DNA of 64,000 nt from Enchytraeus crypticus. Taxonomy: Eukaryota > Annelida > Clitellata > Enchytraeida > Enchytraeidae. Under the pieces are notes generated by a model, which had not been told where the DNA came from, made no database searches, and saw only the letters and a list, made by a program, of their open reading frames with translations. A program made the position numbers and the translations under genes. The stretch covers positions 2,322,001-2,386,000 of the forward strand of contig CAJHZI010000533.1 of NCBI GenBank assembly GCA_905160935.1. The letters are read 5' to 3'. Shown piece by piece: positions 15,601 to 26,383 of the stretch (positions are counted from its first letter, which is position 1; every line of letters starts with the position of its first letter).

Positions 15601-18600
15601 CTGTGGCAGTCTTATTAAATGGAATACAATCTGGTATATTGGCTTGATGTTCATCTCCAACAGAAACCGTCTACACATCACACACATAACATGCTAATAT
15701 TAACACAGATATCAGAAGTAGAACAAACAGCCTACGTACTGTTTTTAATATTGTCACATGTTTCTTTTCTAAAAATGCACGTTTTTTAGTGTGATAAAAG
15801 AAATAAAACAAATAAAATATCTGGAATATAGTTTAAAATAAATAAATTTCAAATAAAATTGTCAAAAGAGTTTTCTTTATGAACAGCCAATAGAACTTGA
15901 CTCTAAAAAAAACATATTAGCGTTCCTTTAACACTTTTCCTGGTTTCCTAACATAAGTAAACCACAGTAGAGAATATAGTACCAACCTTTCTCCAGTTCT
16001 CGTCGCCATCCTCTGGCCTGTAGTCAGAATCATCTGAATCATCATCATCGTCATCAAGTGGAAGAGAAGATGTTACGTGATCGTAGACAGAGGCAGAAGA
16101 CGTAAACGACGTTTGACCCATCGATTGATCAGCACCTGCTAAATCAAACAACCACTCAGTCTGCACGCTACAAGAAAAATAGTAAATAGTATACAATTTT
16201 AAATCTAAAACCAGACACTGAAAGGAACAAATGCATATTTTATACATAAATACAAAAAGAATGCATACCATAGCCAATGGTTAGCATATGAAGACTATAG
16301 ATACAACAGTGCCGTTAGATTAATGGACAGTTAAATAACTGAAGTCGATTGCTCAAGAGTACCATTTGATCGATGGACAGTAAAATAACAAAATAATTCT
16401 AAAGAACAGAGTGACCACTTAACTTGCTAGATCTCTGTTGTCTGAGTGATCAGATGGCTACACATACTGTCACAGCATATAATTATTAGGATAACAGAAA
16501 AGTTCACACTACAGTCTCCGGCATGAAATATATTTAGTACTAGAAATCTAACAAAGCACAGTCGATCTACGTGCATACACTTAAAGAGACTGATTAAACA
16601 CTTCTCGTTAAATGCTACCCATGTTATATCCGGGACACAGGGGCATAGACCAACAGTAAAAGGAACACAGGAGGGGCTATTTTAGAACTGAAGAAAGAAA
16701 ATCGAATCCATTCTCAGACGCTGTATTTCTCTCAAGCTACAAGCTACACAAAACGTGTGTATAGGGCATAATCAGTTTGATAAAACATGCAGAACTATAC
16801 AGAGCTCCTTGTGAGAAGTTACGGCAGAAGGTGACTAGGAATATGTACCTTGGACATGTCACTGGACAGAATACTAAAGAGAAAGCTAAAGCTAAAGCTA
16901 AGGGTAACATCAGTTTCCTCACTCCAAAGCGATGTCAGTGACGGGCGAGCCCAGGATTTGAACCTCAGAGACACGACTAAGAAGAGAGACGGGCAGGGTT
17001 GATACCTGTGCTGCTGCTGACGCTGCAGCTGTTCACAGAGCAGCCAGCAGACACAGCTGCCGCGAGGCACGACTTGCTCGGCTCAGCTACAACGGGAGTC
17101 TTGAGATCTATGATGGTGATGAGATCATGCACGCTGGTCTCCTGGTCCAGGGCCGCGTCGCTACGCATCAGCAGGTCCCGCGCTATCTCGTCCTTGTCCA
17201 GCGTCAGGTCCTGGTTGCTCAGGATCTCCTCCTCGCTGCTTGAGTACGTCTCGTTGAGCTCACCTGTCGACGACACACCTGCTGATGAAGCGTCACCTGT
17301 TGATACACCTGTGCAACAAAATAGAGAAACATTATCAAAAGGTTAACAAAATAGAAAAACATTATCAAAAGGTTAAACACACAAACCAAAGGTTAAACAC
17401 GGAGCTGGAGCCAGTGACAAAGTCGGTAAGATGCTCGACCGTAGATCAGTATGTGCAGGGTTCAAATCCTGGACTCGCCTGTCACTGACATCGCTTTCGA
17501 GTGAGGAAACTGACGTTAACCTTAGCTTAATCAGCTTAGCTTAGCTTAACGAAGTGAAATGATCAGACATGAAGATAAGTAACGCTCGCTAATACTTCAG
17601 TGTTTAAACCTTCAGACTGCTTAGTGCATAATCAATTTCCCGGTTCTATGAATGTTTTATTATCTGATCGACTCAGTCGAGAATTAAACCTGTGTCCGTT
17701 CAATACATGTGATTGATTAATTAACTATTTGGCCATTGTATTTTTTATTTTATTTTATTACTACAGAGGCAAAACATAGTGTGCATACCACTTTTACAAA
17801 ATAGTAAGCGAATCACACAAATTACACTAATATCAAATAACTATACTAAAGCTGATTACACTATTACAGTAGACAGCACTAAAAGTTTATCATATTCAAC
17901 GCAGAATCAAGTAAAACTAAGAAAAGTAATAAAAATAATAAAAGTAATAAAGAATAATGCTAAGTTTAGCGGCTATTTCTGTACAAAAACATGGAGTCAG
18001 AAATGATACAAAATGATTCCTAACCGGTGACCTCTTGCTTAAGAGACAAGCACGCTACCAGCTCATCCACCAGTCAGTGCAGCTTAAGTAACTGATAGTG
18101 AGTGAATTATAGAATCCAACAAAGCTACATAATAAGACTGTGTCAAACCAAAGCTAGTAGTAAATATATAAGCTGCTTCACGAGCTAAAATATGAGAGGC
18201 ACATCCCAACAGCAGTAACTACTAGTACACACTAATGTTACTACTAATGTAGCATGCTGATGTGGCAGTAACTACTAATACAAGCTAATGTTTCGCTAGT
18301 CAGGCAATAACATCTTCGTTAACGATTTGTTAATGAATTTGACTTAGTTAGTAAAGATCAATCGCGTGAGTGCCGCAGCACTGCACCTGCTATAGCAGAA
18401 AGCAATCAAGACAAGCAGCAAACTCGACAAGAAAGCTAAGCAGAGAGCAACAACTCAACATTTGACGTAGAGCTGTAACAAAAGTATGACAATTTAGTAT
18501 TCTAAATTAAACAGAGTTTGAATTTCAATATCATAACAATAACGACTTGACCAAATGTACAATAGCAGAAGCCTTACATCCAATACTAGTGTTAGCCGAT

Positions 18601-21600
18601 CCACCAGTGCTGGTTGTTGAAGTGTTGTGAGAGGCAGACGTTACACCACAACCGTCGTGCAGTCTAGGACATCCGTACACAGCTAACAGCTCCTCCAATG
18701 GCATATCACCCTCCTGTAAAACCAGCAATTTAACAATTTTATACTACAGAATAAACTCGCGTCAATCTACTTCCTCTATTTCAACAATTAATTCTAACAA
18801 AGTTTAAATAATCTGCATTCCATGTAGACTTACTATAAATGATGCACTATGAAAGTAACTATAAATAAAGCACTATGAATGTAACTATGAAGCAGACAAT
18901 GCCACAAATTCTTCATAAGTTTACTGCTGATGTACACGACTGCGCTCGTAGAGTGCCTGACAAAACTTTCTAAGATCAGACAGTTCACTGCCACTCAGCG
19001 GTACTACTAGTAGCCTGACAAACCTTTCTAAGATCACAGTTTACTGCCACTCAGTGGTACTACTCGTAGCCTGACAAACCTTTCTAAGATCAGACAGTTC
19101 ACTACCACTCAGCAGTACTACTAGTAGTCTGACAAACCTTTCTAAGATCAGACAGTTCACTGCCACTCAGAGGCTCCTCCTCCTCATCTATGCTGGCGAA
19201 TGCATCATCTAGATCATCGGTGGGGGTGCTCGATGACTGAGTGCTGTCAGATTTCTCCACAGAGGCTACCGGCCCTTCCTCTACGTACGTACTCTCTCCA
19301 GGTCCACCACTGTCGCCCTCTGTCGAACTAGAGCCTATCTGATTCTCTACCCTTTCATCTGATTGAATCGTTGAGCAAGCTAAAACATGTACACGTGCTA
19401 AATACACAAATCAATTAGAGTTTCGTATATCGTTTAAGAACAGATTTAACAGAAACAGGTCGTTTCTAGGTGCTAACTGAATCTGTAGAACAATAACAAA
19501 TCTATGGCAATTACTTCTCAGATTTGTCTATCAAGAACAATAGTATATAGCTAAAAATGTTCAGTAAAAACTAAAGTTTCTTAAAATTATAATTAACATT
19601 AATTAAAAAGTAATGAATAAGGAATGCAAAATTTTTAAAAAATCATACTTAAATAACAAAATCAACATAATCTGTTTCAACATTCTTAACAAAAATGCAC
19701 TGCAATCAAAAGATTCACAAATTTCACAATTAAAATACCTAAAATGATAAAGCAAGATAATGTTTCACCACAGTTGAAACCTTAGAAGATATAATATACT
19801 TTCTTCACTGCACTGCCAAGTGGCAGGTTCTAGGTACATATTCATACTCACAGTCTGTCTTCTCGCTCCATAAGAGCACTCCTTAGATCAACAAGTTAAT
19901 CCCTTCACAATGTCAATGCCTTATCCATACCTTATGTAGCCTATAGCTTGGGAAAATATGGCTTCTGAGGTGGTTTCCCATTGCCTTCCTCAGTTAGGTG
20001 GATTAATTACCATTTAATCCTGGGGGAAAATATTTCATGGTGAGGTGGGTCCCCTCTTGCCATCCTCAGCTCCTGCCTTTAGTCGCCTCTTACGTACACG
20101 CGGCAGATTGTTTGCGCTTGCCCTATTCTGTAGTGGTCCAACCACACCCGAGCACAACACGGGGAAATAATATACTATGATGGCTATAACAGTGGATGCC
20201 AATTATACTTACAAAATTGGTTGATTCTGTGATCTTCACTGTTTGGCTGAAATTAAAACAAACGTTAATGATTTTAACTGTATCACTCCTATGTTACACA
20301 AACATCTAGAGAAAATACAAATGCTGACAATAAATGAGTTATCCTGCTCATGAATAAGAACAACATAAGCTCTTTGCAATGCTAACTGAACACTTAGGCT
20401 TAAGTTGTGCACAAATTAAGCAAAAATTATACCTATAACTGTACCCTTAACTCATAAGCAGAGCAGATAGCAATATGTAATCAATCTATCTAGAAAAGCA
20501 AAAGGTAGTTCCAACTAAGTAAAGTAACTTTAAAGCAGTCTAAATAAAATCTTAGTAAGTGATATAATATCCCTTGCTAGTATGACATAAGAAAACATGT
20601 TATATGTAAGCAGACATGGCACTGTTTTGCTATGCTAATGTCTCGTAAGCAAAACTAAAAAAACGTCATTTACAGATGCAATGCAGTGAAAAGTCATATA
20701 CAAACGTCGTGTTAAATGCATAACAGTTGACCATATCATATAATAAGCTAACAGTTGACCATATAACATAACGCAACAGTTAACCTTATCACATAAGATT
20801 TCATAACAGTTAACCTCATCACATAAGATAACATAACAATTGACCATATCACATAATATAACCTAACAGTTGACCATATAACATAATATAACATAACAGT
20901 TAACCTCATCACATAAAACACCATAACAGTTGACCATATCACATAATATAACAAAACAGTTGACCATATCACATAATACAGCATAACAATTGACCATATC
21001 ACATAAAATAGCATAACAGTTGGCCATATGTAAAATAATATAACATAACAATTGACCCTATATCACATAACATAAAGTAACACTTGATAACAGCTGACCA
21101 TATCACTATTGTCTATGTCGTAACATGTCACTGACTTAACATTTTCACATGCTATGATTTCATCAGTGAAGCTGCCACATTAGGGTCATGACATAATAAA
21201 TAATAATAATAACCTTCGACAATGCCTATAGCGGTGTCATGGCCGGTGTCCGAATAGGACAAAAATAAGTGGAGATCAATAACTAATCCACATAAAGTTT
21301 CCCAGCATGCAAAAGATTTGCAATCAAATATAAACTATTTTTTAAAGATGTGCATTCTGCAGTACAGAGATCTAAGGCTGGTGCAAATGCTAATACTATA
21401 ATAATAATAATAATAATATATTCGTTAACAAATTTTATTTCTAAATGATAACACTTTAATAATACAAATTTATAAATTACAATTTGATGCATTAGCTATC
21501 ATTAAGCTAAATTGATTCAAAAGATCTGCACAAATTCTAAATAATTATATTCTCAAGTTATTGATTGGGGTATTTAGTTGCTCTCGCAAAAGGATCACAA

Positions 21601-22123
21601 ATTATTAGCCGCTATGATCACAATTCAATTGCTACAACAGTACCCTGAACACTCAAAAGTGACAGAAATTTAATAGTAAACATTTGCTAACTTATCTAAT
21701 ACTGATTTAGGACTGGATCGTATCCAAAGACTATATTTTTGCATCAAACGAGGAACCTCATGCGCATTGAGTTCACAGAGCTTGATGTAGTCAAGGACGA
21801 CAGTAGCACTCAAATTTTATCAACGCTAATTATTTATTACCGCCGCTCTACTATTTTACTACTACTTTACTACGAGCATTCAGACTGGCTAATGTTTACT
21901 TATTCAACAGCCCTCAAGCGACTGATTATTGAATTAAATTCTGATTTCGTTGAATGAAATTCGACTAAATAACGGTAGGATAACCGAACTATCGCAAATC
22001 CGCACAGCCAAATGATAGAAAAACAATTTCCTCACACTTTCGCCGTTCAATTTTTCCGGATTATCTTCCGGATGAAACGTTTTAAGTGATTTTCTATCAA
22101 AATAAAAGACTTACCTCCGCCAT
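8244..22123 (-). CDS. MIER: MIER family co-repressor (ELM2-SANT protein), 12 exons
   Basis: Mesoderm induction early response homologue. The family is nuclear and recruits HDAC1/2 through ELM2-SANT. Exons (minus strand): 22115-22123, 20213-20246, 19138-19379, 18578-18713, 17006-17308, 15987-16138, 15601-15670, 13767-13837, 12895-12976, 11665-11759, 10973-11109, 8244-9687. All introns are GT-AG and all phases agree, giving 2775 nt (924 residues). Start ATG GCG GAG then gtaagt. Landmarks in order: EGDMPLEELLAVYG (family N-terminal box), DDDDDDSDDSD acidic run with SDYRPEDGDENWRK (about 265-292), ELM2 from VGDEHQANIP to NYNVEEALRRR (about 295-366), SANT from DPLSLWSSEEQ through YGKDFYAIQQNK to SELVQFYYLWKKTEQY (about 367-415). 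The 480-residue C-terminal exon makes it much longer than vertebrate MIER1 (about 510). Which vertebrate paralogue it matches is not decidable. Several introns carry minisatellites. Confidence 0.93.
9845..9978 (+). mobile_element. tRNA-derived SINE, family B, diverged
   Basis: In MIER intron 11. It shows the family-B landmarks: gatcagtaggtgcagggctc and a B-box-like gctcaaatct, followed by an altered caccgacatgctattcgag and gaaactgatattaa. Better preserved copies are at 48805-48945 and 52605-52745. Confidence 0.65.
10235..10945. repeat. CAGCTG-rich minisatellite in MIER intron 11
   Basis: About 700 bp of 12- to 15-bp units such as acaacagctgctac and agcagctacac, with a higher-order unit marked by tactctataactacaacaga at several places. 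It ends about 30 bp from exon 11. On the sense strand of MIER it reads as GTTGTGTAGCAGCTG-type repeats. Confidence 0.9.
10973..12976 (-). other. MIER: MIER exons 9-11: end of ELM2 and the SANT domain
   Basis: Exon 9 (12895-12976) gives ALYMLLQCNYNVEEALRRR, the end of ELM2. Exon 10 (11665-11759) gives the first SANT helices, and exon 11 (10973-11109) the third helix with VRSRSVSELVQFYYLWKK. The conserved Trp-Lys-Lys, Tyr-Gly-Lys-Asp and Phe-Tyr-Tyr positions expected for HDAC-recruiting MIER proteins are all present. Introns between these exons (11110-11664, 11760-12894) hold no recognised gene or transposon. Confidence 0.9.
11752..11826. repeat. 37-bp tandem duplication containing the exon 10 splice acceptor
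   Basis: Two adjacent copies (start 11752 and 11789) of a 37-bp unit beginning tagaggatctgcaaaca. Each holds, on the minus strand, the acceptor tgtttgcag followed by the first eight bases of exon 10. The copies differ at very few positions. Confidence 0.85.
13885..14130. repeat. CA-rich tandem repeat
   Basis: Alternating acacaca and catacatgcacac units, with a longer duplicated block: actctcaactacacacgtac occurs twice, about 115 bp apart. It lies in MIER intron 7 next to exon 8. Confidence 0.7.
14180..14480 (-). mobile_element. 3' end of RTE-like LINE family L-ag
   Basis: The reverse complement matches the 3' ends at 51915-52195 and 31310-31500: gtaaacagga, ccccaagaat, gttagatgatttaaagatcc, then gcagtgcactaagagagag and a GA tract. 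In MIER intron 7. Only the terminal about 280 bp are present. Confidence 0.7.
14690..15190. repeat. 43-bp minisatellite in MIER intron 7
   Basis: About eleven tandem units of a 43-bp motif containing aagttcatttaatctacaac and aaagatttcatacc. The central copies are almost identical and the left ones shorter and diverged. Confidence 0.9.
16870..16970 (-). mobile_element. SINE family B, truncated
   Basis: On the minus strand it retains the B-box side (ggttcaaatcctgggctcgc with one change) and the body, ending in an (agctaa)-type tail at 16880. It lacks the tRNA-like 5' portion. It stops about 40 bp from MIER exon 5. Confidence 0.7.
17400..17548 (+). mobile_element. SINE family B, full length
   Basis: In MIER intron 4. 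Head gctggagccagtgacaaagtc, B box gggttcaaatcc, body cctgtcactgacatcgcttt and gaaactgacgttaac, then an (agctt)n tail. It is one of eight copies. Confidence 0.8.
18010..18080 (-). pseudogene. tRNA-Lys(CTT)-like relic
   Basis: The minus strand reads an A-box-like gatgagctggtagcg, then an anticodon arm with 5-bp stem and 7-base loop ctcttaa (T33, anticodon CTT, A37). The T loop is damaged (ggttaggaatc instead of ggttcgaatcc) and no acceptor stem closes. So it is a tRNA pseudogene or the head of a tRNA-Lys SINE rather than a working gene. In MIER intron 4. Confidence 0.5.
18957..19180. repeat. Four-copy minisatellite that includes the MIER exon 3 splice donor
   Basis: Units of 56-58 bp start near 18959, 19017, 19073 and 19131. 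Each carries gacaaacctttctaagatca (first unit one base different), which on the minus strand is the end of exon 3 (SDLRK) plus the donor gtttgtcag. The unit nearest the exon body is taken as the real donor because it continues the EEEEPLSGSEL frame. Confidence 0.85.
19795..20168 (+). repeat. Dispersed repeat C, about 370 bp, full copy
   Basis: Starts cttcactgcactgccaagtg and ends gagcacaacacgggg. Inside are gtggtttcccattgccttcc and gtgggtcccctcttgccatc. Other copies are at 39143-39520 (+), 38812-39010 (-), 60130-60332 (-) and 61960-62160 (partial). No coding capacity, B box or terminal inverted repeat was seen, so its class is unknown. In MIER intron 2. Confidence 0.75.
20715..21075. repeat. 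30-bp minisatellite in MIER intron 1
   Basis: About twelve units of 30 bp containing acagttgaccatatcacata. Because the period is a multiple of three, the minus strand stays open in more than one frame and yields repetitive MVNCYVILCD-like peptides. These are not considered genes. Confidence 0.9.
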
Positions 22124-22560
22124 GTTTAATCTATTGCAGTGCCTTCTGGGAAGGAATTCAAACCTGCCTTGCTAGAACTAAAATATTTCTGCCAATCCTA
22201 ACGAAATTCGCAAATTTTGATACAAATGTTTACAATATTCGCGTAACGTTCATTCTTGGTTTTCATCCACAATGTTGAGAATTGCAGAAATGCATTGAAT
22301 TTTCTTTTACTCCGCCTTAATAATTTGAGATTATACTGGTTAAATTCAAAAACCCTGGATTAAAATTTATAGTAAACATTTTCAATTCTCTGAACTTTTC
22401 TATATCATTGCAGTGCTACTTTGTACTTTTTAAAGCACATTTATGTTTTACCTTTTCAATGCATTTTATAAAAATGCATGCAATTAGTAAACAAAAGTAT
22501 TAAAATCTTAATATATTTTATTTATATTTTATTTTATTTTATTTTTTAAATTTTTTATCT
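22124..22560. other. 5' flank of MIER
   Basis: Sequence upstream of the ATG at 22123. No TATA box or other core promoter element could be fixed with confidence. It is AT-rich and free of the dispersed repeats seen elsewhere, so it probably contains the MIER 5' UTR and promoter. Confidence 0.35.
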
Positions 22561-22570
22561 ATGTGTTTTT

Positions 22571-22885
22571 TTAATTATAGAGAAATAAGACTCCTTTTAA
22601 GGGACCTAAAAGTTGAGCACATTAATAATGATTGTTGTTGAGCATATGGTGTTCTCTTTCTAAGCACACTTATTACTGGTCTATTTGTAACGATTCCTTC
22701 GAGAAGTGCTTCATTTGTACTTATAACAACTTTGGGCTGAATTTCTGGATTTTGGAATTTGCACCGCTTTTGGACCTTCTTTTTTTGCTCGCCGGCTTGA
22801 TTTTGCCTCAATAGTGCTCGATTTTGTCATTGATGATTGTAGCACTCTAATTGTTGTTATTATTATTATTTTTTCTTTTTTACCC
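22571..22885 (+). mobile_element. 3' end of CR1-like LINE family L-att
   Basis: Shares ttctggattttggaatttgc, gccggcttgattttg and gattgtagcactctaattgt with 59935-60062, and ends in an (att) microsatellite. No RT sequence remains upstream. It abuts head-on the 3' end of the minus-strand element at 22905-23977. Confidence 0.55.
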
Positions 22886-22904
22886 CGGTGTAAAGAACCT
22901 GGGG

Positions 22905-23977
22905 TTTGATAAAAACGATTCAAGCAATACGTGCTGAATCGCCGCCCGGCTACTCGAGGTCATCAAACGGCTTAAAAGAATTATTGAAGCAGACTGCATT
23001 AAATCTTTGCAAAGTCATGGAAAGCCTTTGCCAAAGAAAAGAAGTCTCTCGCTTATCGCCGGTTTGCTCTGCAATAAGTCTGCCTATGCCATTAATAAAG
23101 TCAACTCCTTCGGGATTCATCGGGCCCATGGTTTCAATGGCCACCGGAACAACTTCATATCCTAAGGACAGATCACGGTATTTATCCAACTTCCTAGAGG
23201 CGGCATGAACAGCAGCACTCCACCGGCTGTGACTGAAGTCGTATTCAGGTAGGAGTTTGCCATAGTGTCAATGACCGTGACGTCCCATACGGCACATTTA
23301 CCGTTGCACTAGGGCACTAAAGTCAAGCCGTCCGGACGCTTGCCGTCTGATCTGGACAACCCACTTGGTTCCTTAGAGGAAGGGATGCCTGCTCTTGAAA
23401 GTGCTCGTCATATTAAGTCATTTAAATTGTGATGGCGAGACATTCTACCTGAGCTTCGTTTGCAGGAGAGGCCGTGGAGACCTAAAGCGTCGACTTCATA
23501 ACCGCAGGGGCACATGTGAGGCTCGCAAGTTTTCGCCCCTAAACGGAAACTAACGGCTACTCGAATAGCCTCATTGTCTAAAAGAAGCCCACAAGAAGCA
23601 ACAGGGAGAGCGTGAAGCCAGTCGCTGCTTCTTTTGGTTGATACAGCTAGGAGTCGTGCTCTGTCTACTGCATTGGACTGGGATTCTAACAGACTGGTAT
23701 AAATCCGATCCACTATAAGACGGTCCCATGATTTCTGGTTACTGACTGAGGTAGAAGGTGGAGCACTGGAGGTGAGGCTTTTGGACCAAACTGACAACGC
23801 AACGTCAATGGATCTATCGGCAGAAAGGGAGCACTTATGAAGGATGGCGTCTTGCAACTGTCTCGTTCCCATCGCTGATGCCAAGAAGGCTGAAAACGCG
23901 ATATGGGAAACAAGACGAATTCCAAGACCACCTTTGCTCACCGGTAAACTGGCTTGCTGCCACTGCAAATCAGACAA
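22905..23977 (-). mobile_element. Non-LTR retrotransposon 3' part with restriction-like endonuclease (REL) domain
   Basis: The minus strand 23408-23977 encodes QASLPVSKGGLGIR (after the RT thumb), a zinc knuckle CPC-X9-H-GLS-C and SRHHNLNDLI. After a frame break, the next segment gives [11 protein letters not shown] and AVWDVTV, the PD-(D/E)XK core. 22950-23215 continues KLDKYRDLSLGYE, ETMGPMNPEGVDF, LWQRLSMTLQRFNAV. The order CCHC, RHxxxND, PD, D is that of R2/NeSL-type REL endonucleases. The upstream RT is missing and frames are broken. Similar C-termini are common in invertebrate genomes. Confidence 0.75.
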
Positions 23978-23982
23978 ATCTG

Positions 23983-24023
<41 letters not shown>

Positions 24024-24189
24024 GACTGAACTCATTCGACAATGTAAAACTGATATAAAACAATAGTGTACCATTCTGTAGTTTTATCACTCTGTCTCTA
24101 TTACATCGACTCATGCAATGGAAATTGATAAAACTCCTTTAAGTTTATAGTTCTTGTTGGAGAAAAATACATTGTTGGACCAACAAGAA
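23978..24189. repeat. (ATT)n tract and short unassigned spacer
   Basis: A run of att at about 23981-24020, then about 170 bp of unrecognised sequence before the RT fragment at 24190. Confidence 0.6.
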
Positions 24190-24606
24190 TTCAGTCTTAG
24201 ATGGATTATATGCCAAGAAATTAGCAGACATCCAAGAGGATATGCTTGATCTTTCGGCCGCTTTAGATACCATTGATCACAATATTCTTCTAGAACGTCT
24301 TTCTTCCTAGTTTGGTGTTCGTGGAATTGTTCTTGATTGGTTGTCCTCCTATCTGACGGATCGTTCTTTTAGTGTGAAAGTGATGGAGTACATCTCTTCG
24401 CCTTCTCACTTAAAGTATGGAGTGCCTCAAGGCTCCGTTCTTGGTCCTATCCTCTTTAACCTCTATACAACACCCCTAAGCACTCTAATCTCTTCTCATT
24501 CTCTTGATCATGAACTATACGCTGATGACACTCAAATGTACACTTGTTTTACCCCTAACTCCTATTCTAATGCTGAAACCCTCCTGCAACAAAGTTTTCA
24601 GTCATA
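24190..24606 (+). mobile_element. CR1/L2-like LINE, catalytic RT half, inverted
   Basis: Plus strand: DLSAALDTIDHNIL, one stop, then GVRGIVLDWLSSYLTDRSF, YGVPQGSVLGPILFNLY and ELYADDTQMYTCF, i.e. RT blocks 3-5 with the YADD box. It begins exactly where the neighbouring minus-strand piece stops in the RT order, and faces it tail to tail at 24606. Confidence 0.8.
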
Positions 24607-24609
24607 ATC

Positions 24610-26383
24610 CAGTTAAGCGTTGTGTGCACATGACATTAACAATAGAATTGCACACAGATAGAAGCACCGTTTCAGTTGAACGATGCTTAGTATAAGCAGC
24701 TTGATGCTTATTAAATAGATCATTGTAAGAGAGACGAGTAGAAAGCCTCTTAAGAACAATTCTTTCAGTGAGCTTAGATATGTATGACAGATTAGATATA
24801 GGCCTGTAATTCGACAATAATTCCTTATCCAGTGTGGGCTTTTTAAGCAATGGAGTAATAACTGCACACTTAAAAGCGCGAGGAAATTTGTCAGTAGAGA
24901 GAAAGAGGTTAACAATCAATGTTAATACTGGAGCAAGTATGTTTATACACTTCTTTAAAAGAGAGGTTAGGATAGGATCCAAGTCACAATGTTTAGCTGG
25001 AGAGTCTAAAACTAATTTAGTAATCTCATCAATTGTAACTGGAGTGAAATTAGAAAGCTCATCTTTGGAATGATTCTCTACTGGAGTATGAGGAGTAGAG
25101 TTAGGAGCTGGAGTGATAGATTCTCTAAGATTGTTTATCTTATCTGTAAAGTATTTGGAAAATTGTTTAGGCAGTGACTCCATAGGAGTAGAAGGAAGAG
25201 AAGGAGAAATAGATCTATGTAAAAGATCATTAACGGTTTTCCATAAACTCTTGACATTCACAGCCTTACTGACCAAAGAGGAGTAGTACTCTTTCTTAGC
25301 ATTAGCAATAGCAGTACGATAAATCTTGTGTTGCAAATTAGAAACAGTTTTCCAAAAATCTGAATGGGTATGACGCCATTTTCTTGCAGCTCTACAGCAT
25401 GCAGTCTTTAGCTTTCTCAGACTAGAAGTATACCAAGGGTTAGATTTCTTAAGCTTCTTGATAGTTAGAGGTGCATGCTTATCAAGTAGAGATGAAAGAG
25501 TAGTGTTATACTGTTTTACTAATTCATCAAGATCATTAGCAGGAGACTTGATCAAAGTCAAATTTTCAAGATCAGAACAAAAGAGATCAAGATCAACGTT
25601 ATTTACTCACCTAAATAAAACAATAGGTGAATTTTTAATAGTATCTGGCTTGACATGATTGTAAGTGAATACAACAGGAAAATCGTCTGACGGCGAGTGA
25701 GATAAAATAGTAACACTTAAAGGATCAATAGCACAGAGACTTAGTGCAGTAACAACATCAAATGTATGATTGTCAATATGAGTAGCAACATTCACATGTT
25801 GAACAGCATTACAACAGGACAGCAAAGTATTAAACTGCTGAGTTAAGGGATCAAGAGGATTATCAAGGTGAATGTTGAGGTCACTTGTAATCACAAAGTC
25901 TGATTTAGAAGTAGTTAGGAGGGAGAGTAGGGTAGAAAACTCCGATAAAAAGAGAGAGAAAGGTTTAGCATAGGGGGAAGAAGATGGTGGTCGATACACT
26001 GCAACAACATGCAGAGTACATGTGCAAAATTTACCAGTGACTGAAATTGCTTCAAATGAAGAAAATTTATGACAGTCATTGCTAAGAAGGGTAAAGGGCT
26101 TCCTTAGTAGGAGAGCAACTCCACCACCCTTAGCACCAGATATCCTAGAGTCACGATTTGCAATAAACATATCATAACCTGGAGGACGAATAGAAATCAG
26201 TTCAGAAGGAGTGGTTATAGAGGATAGCCAAGTTTCACTGATAGCAAAACAGTCAAACTTGTGAGTCACAGCCAAATCATGCAAAGCAATGACATGGTCT
26301 GAGTTAGTGAGGGATCGGATGTTAAGAGAGCAAAGAGAAATATTGCTTTGAAGAGAATTAACCGGAATTCTCGATCGAAACAT
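24610..26383 (-). mobile_element. CR1/L2-like LINE, endonuclease and first RT half
   Basis: Minus strand 25607-26383 is an APE-type endonuclease: CSLNIRSLTN, FDCFAISETWLSS, GGGVALLLRK, VVAVYRPPSSS, DFVITSDLNIH, and a degenerate C-terminal SHSPSDDFPVVF. 24650-25561 is the linker and start of RT: NPWYTSSLRKLK, KSLWKTVNDLL, RAFKCAVITPLLKK, SNYRPISNLSYISKL, HQAAYTKHRSTET. Both frames are long and lightly damaged, so this insertion is relatively young. A frameshift or stop separates the two parts near 25,600. Confidence 0.88.

Noticed and set aside
18010..18080. Functional tRNA-Lys gene
   Set aside because: Good anticodon arm but a damaged T loop and no acceptor stem.
20635..21051. Open frames rich in MVNCYVILCD
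   Set aside because: 30-bp satellite in MIER intron 1.
24190..26383. Twin-priming explanation for the inverted LINE
   Set aside because: Twin priming yields halves pointing away from each other; here they converge.
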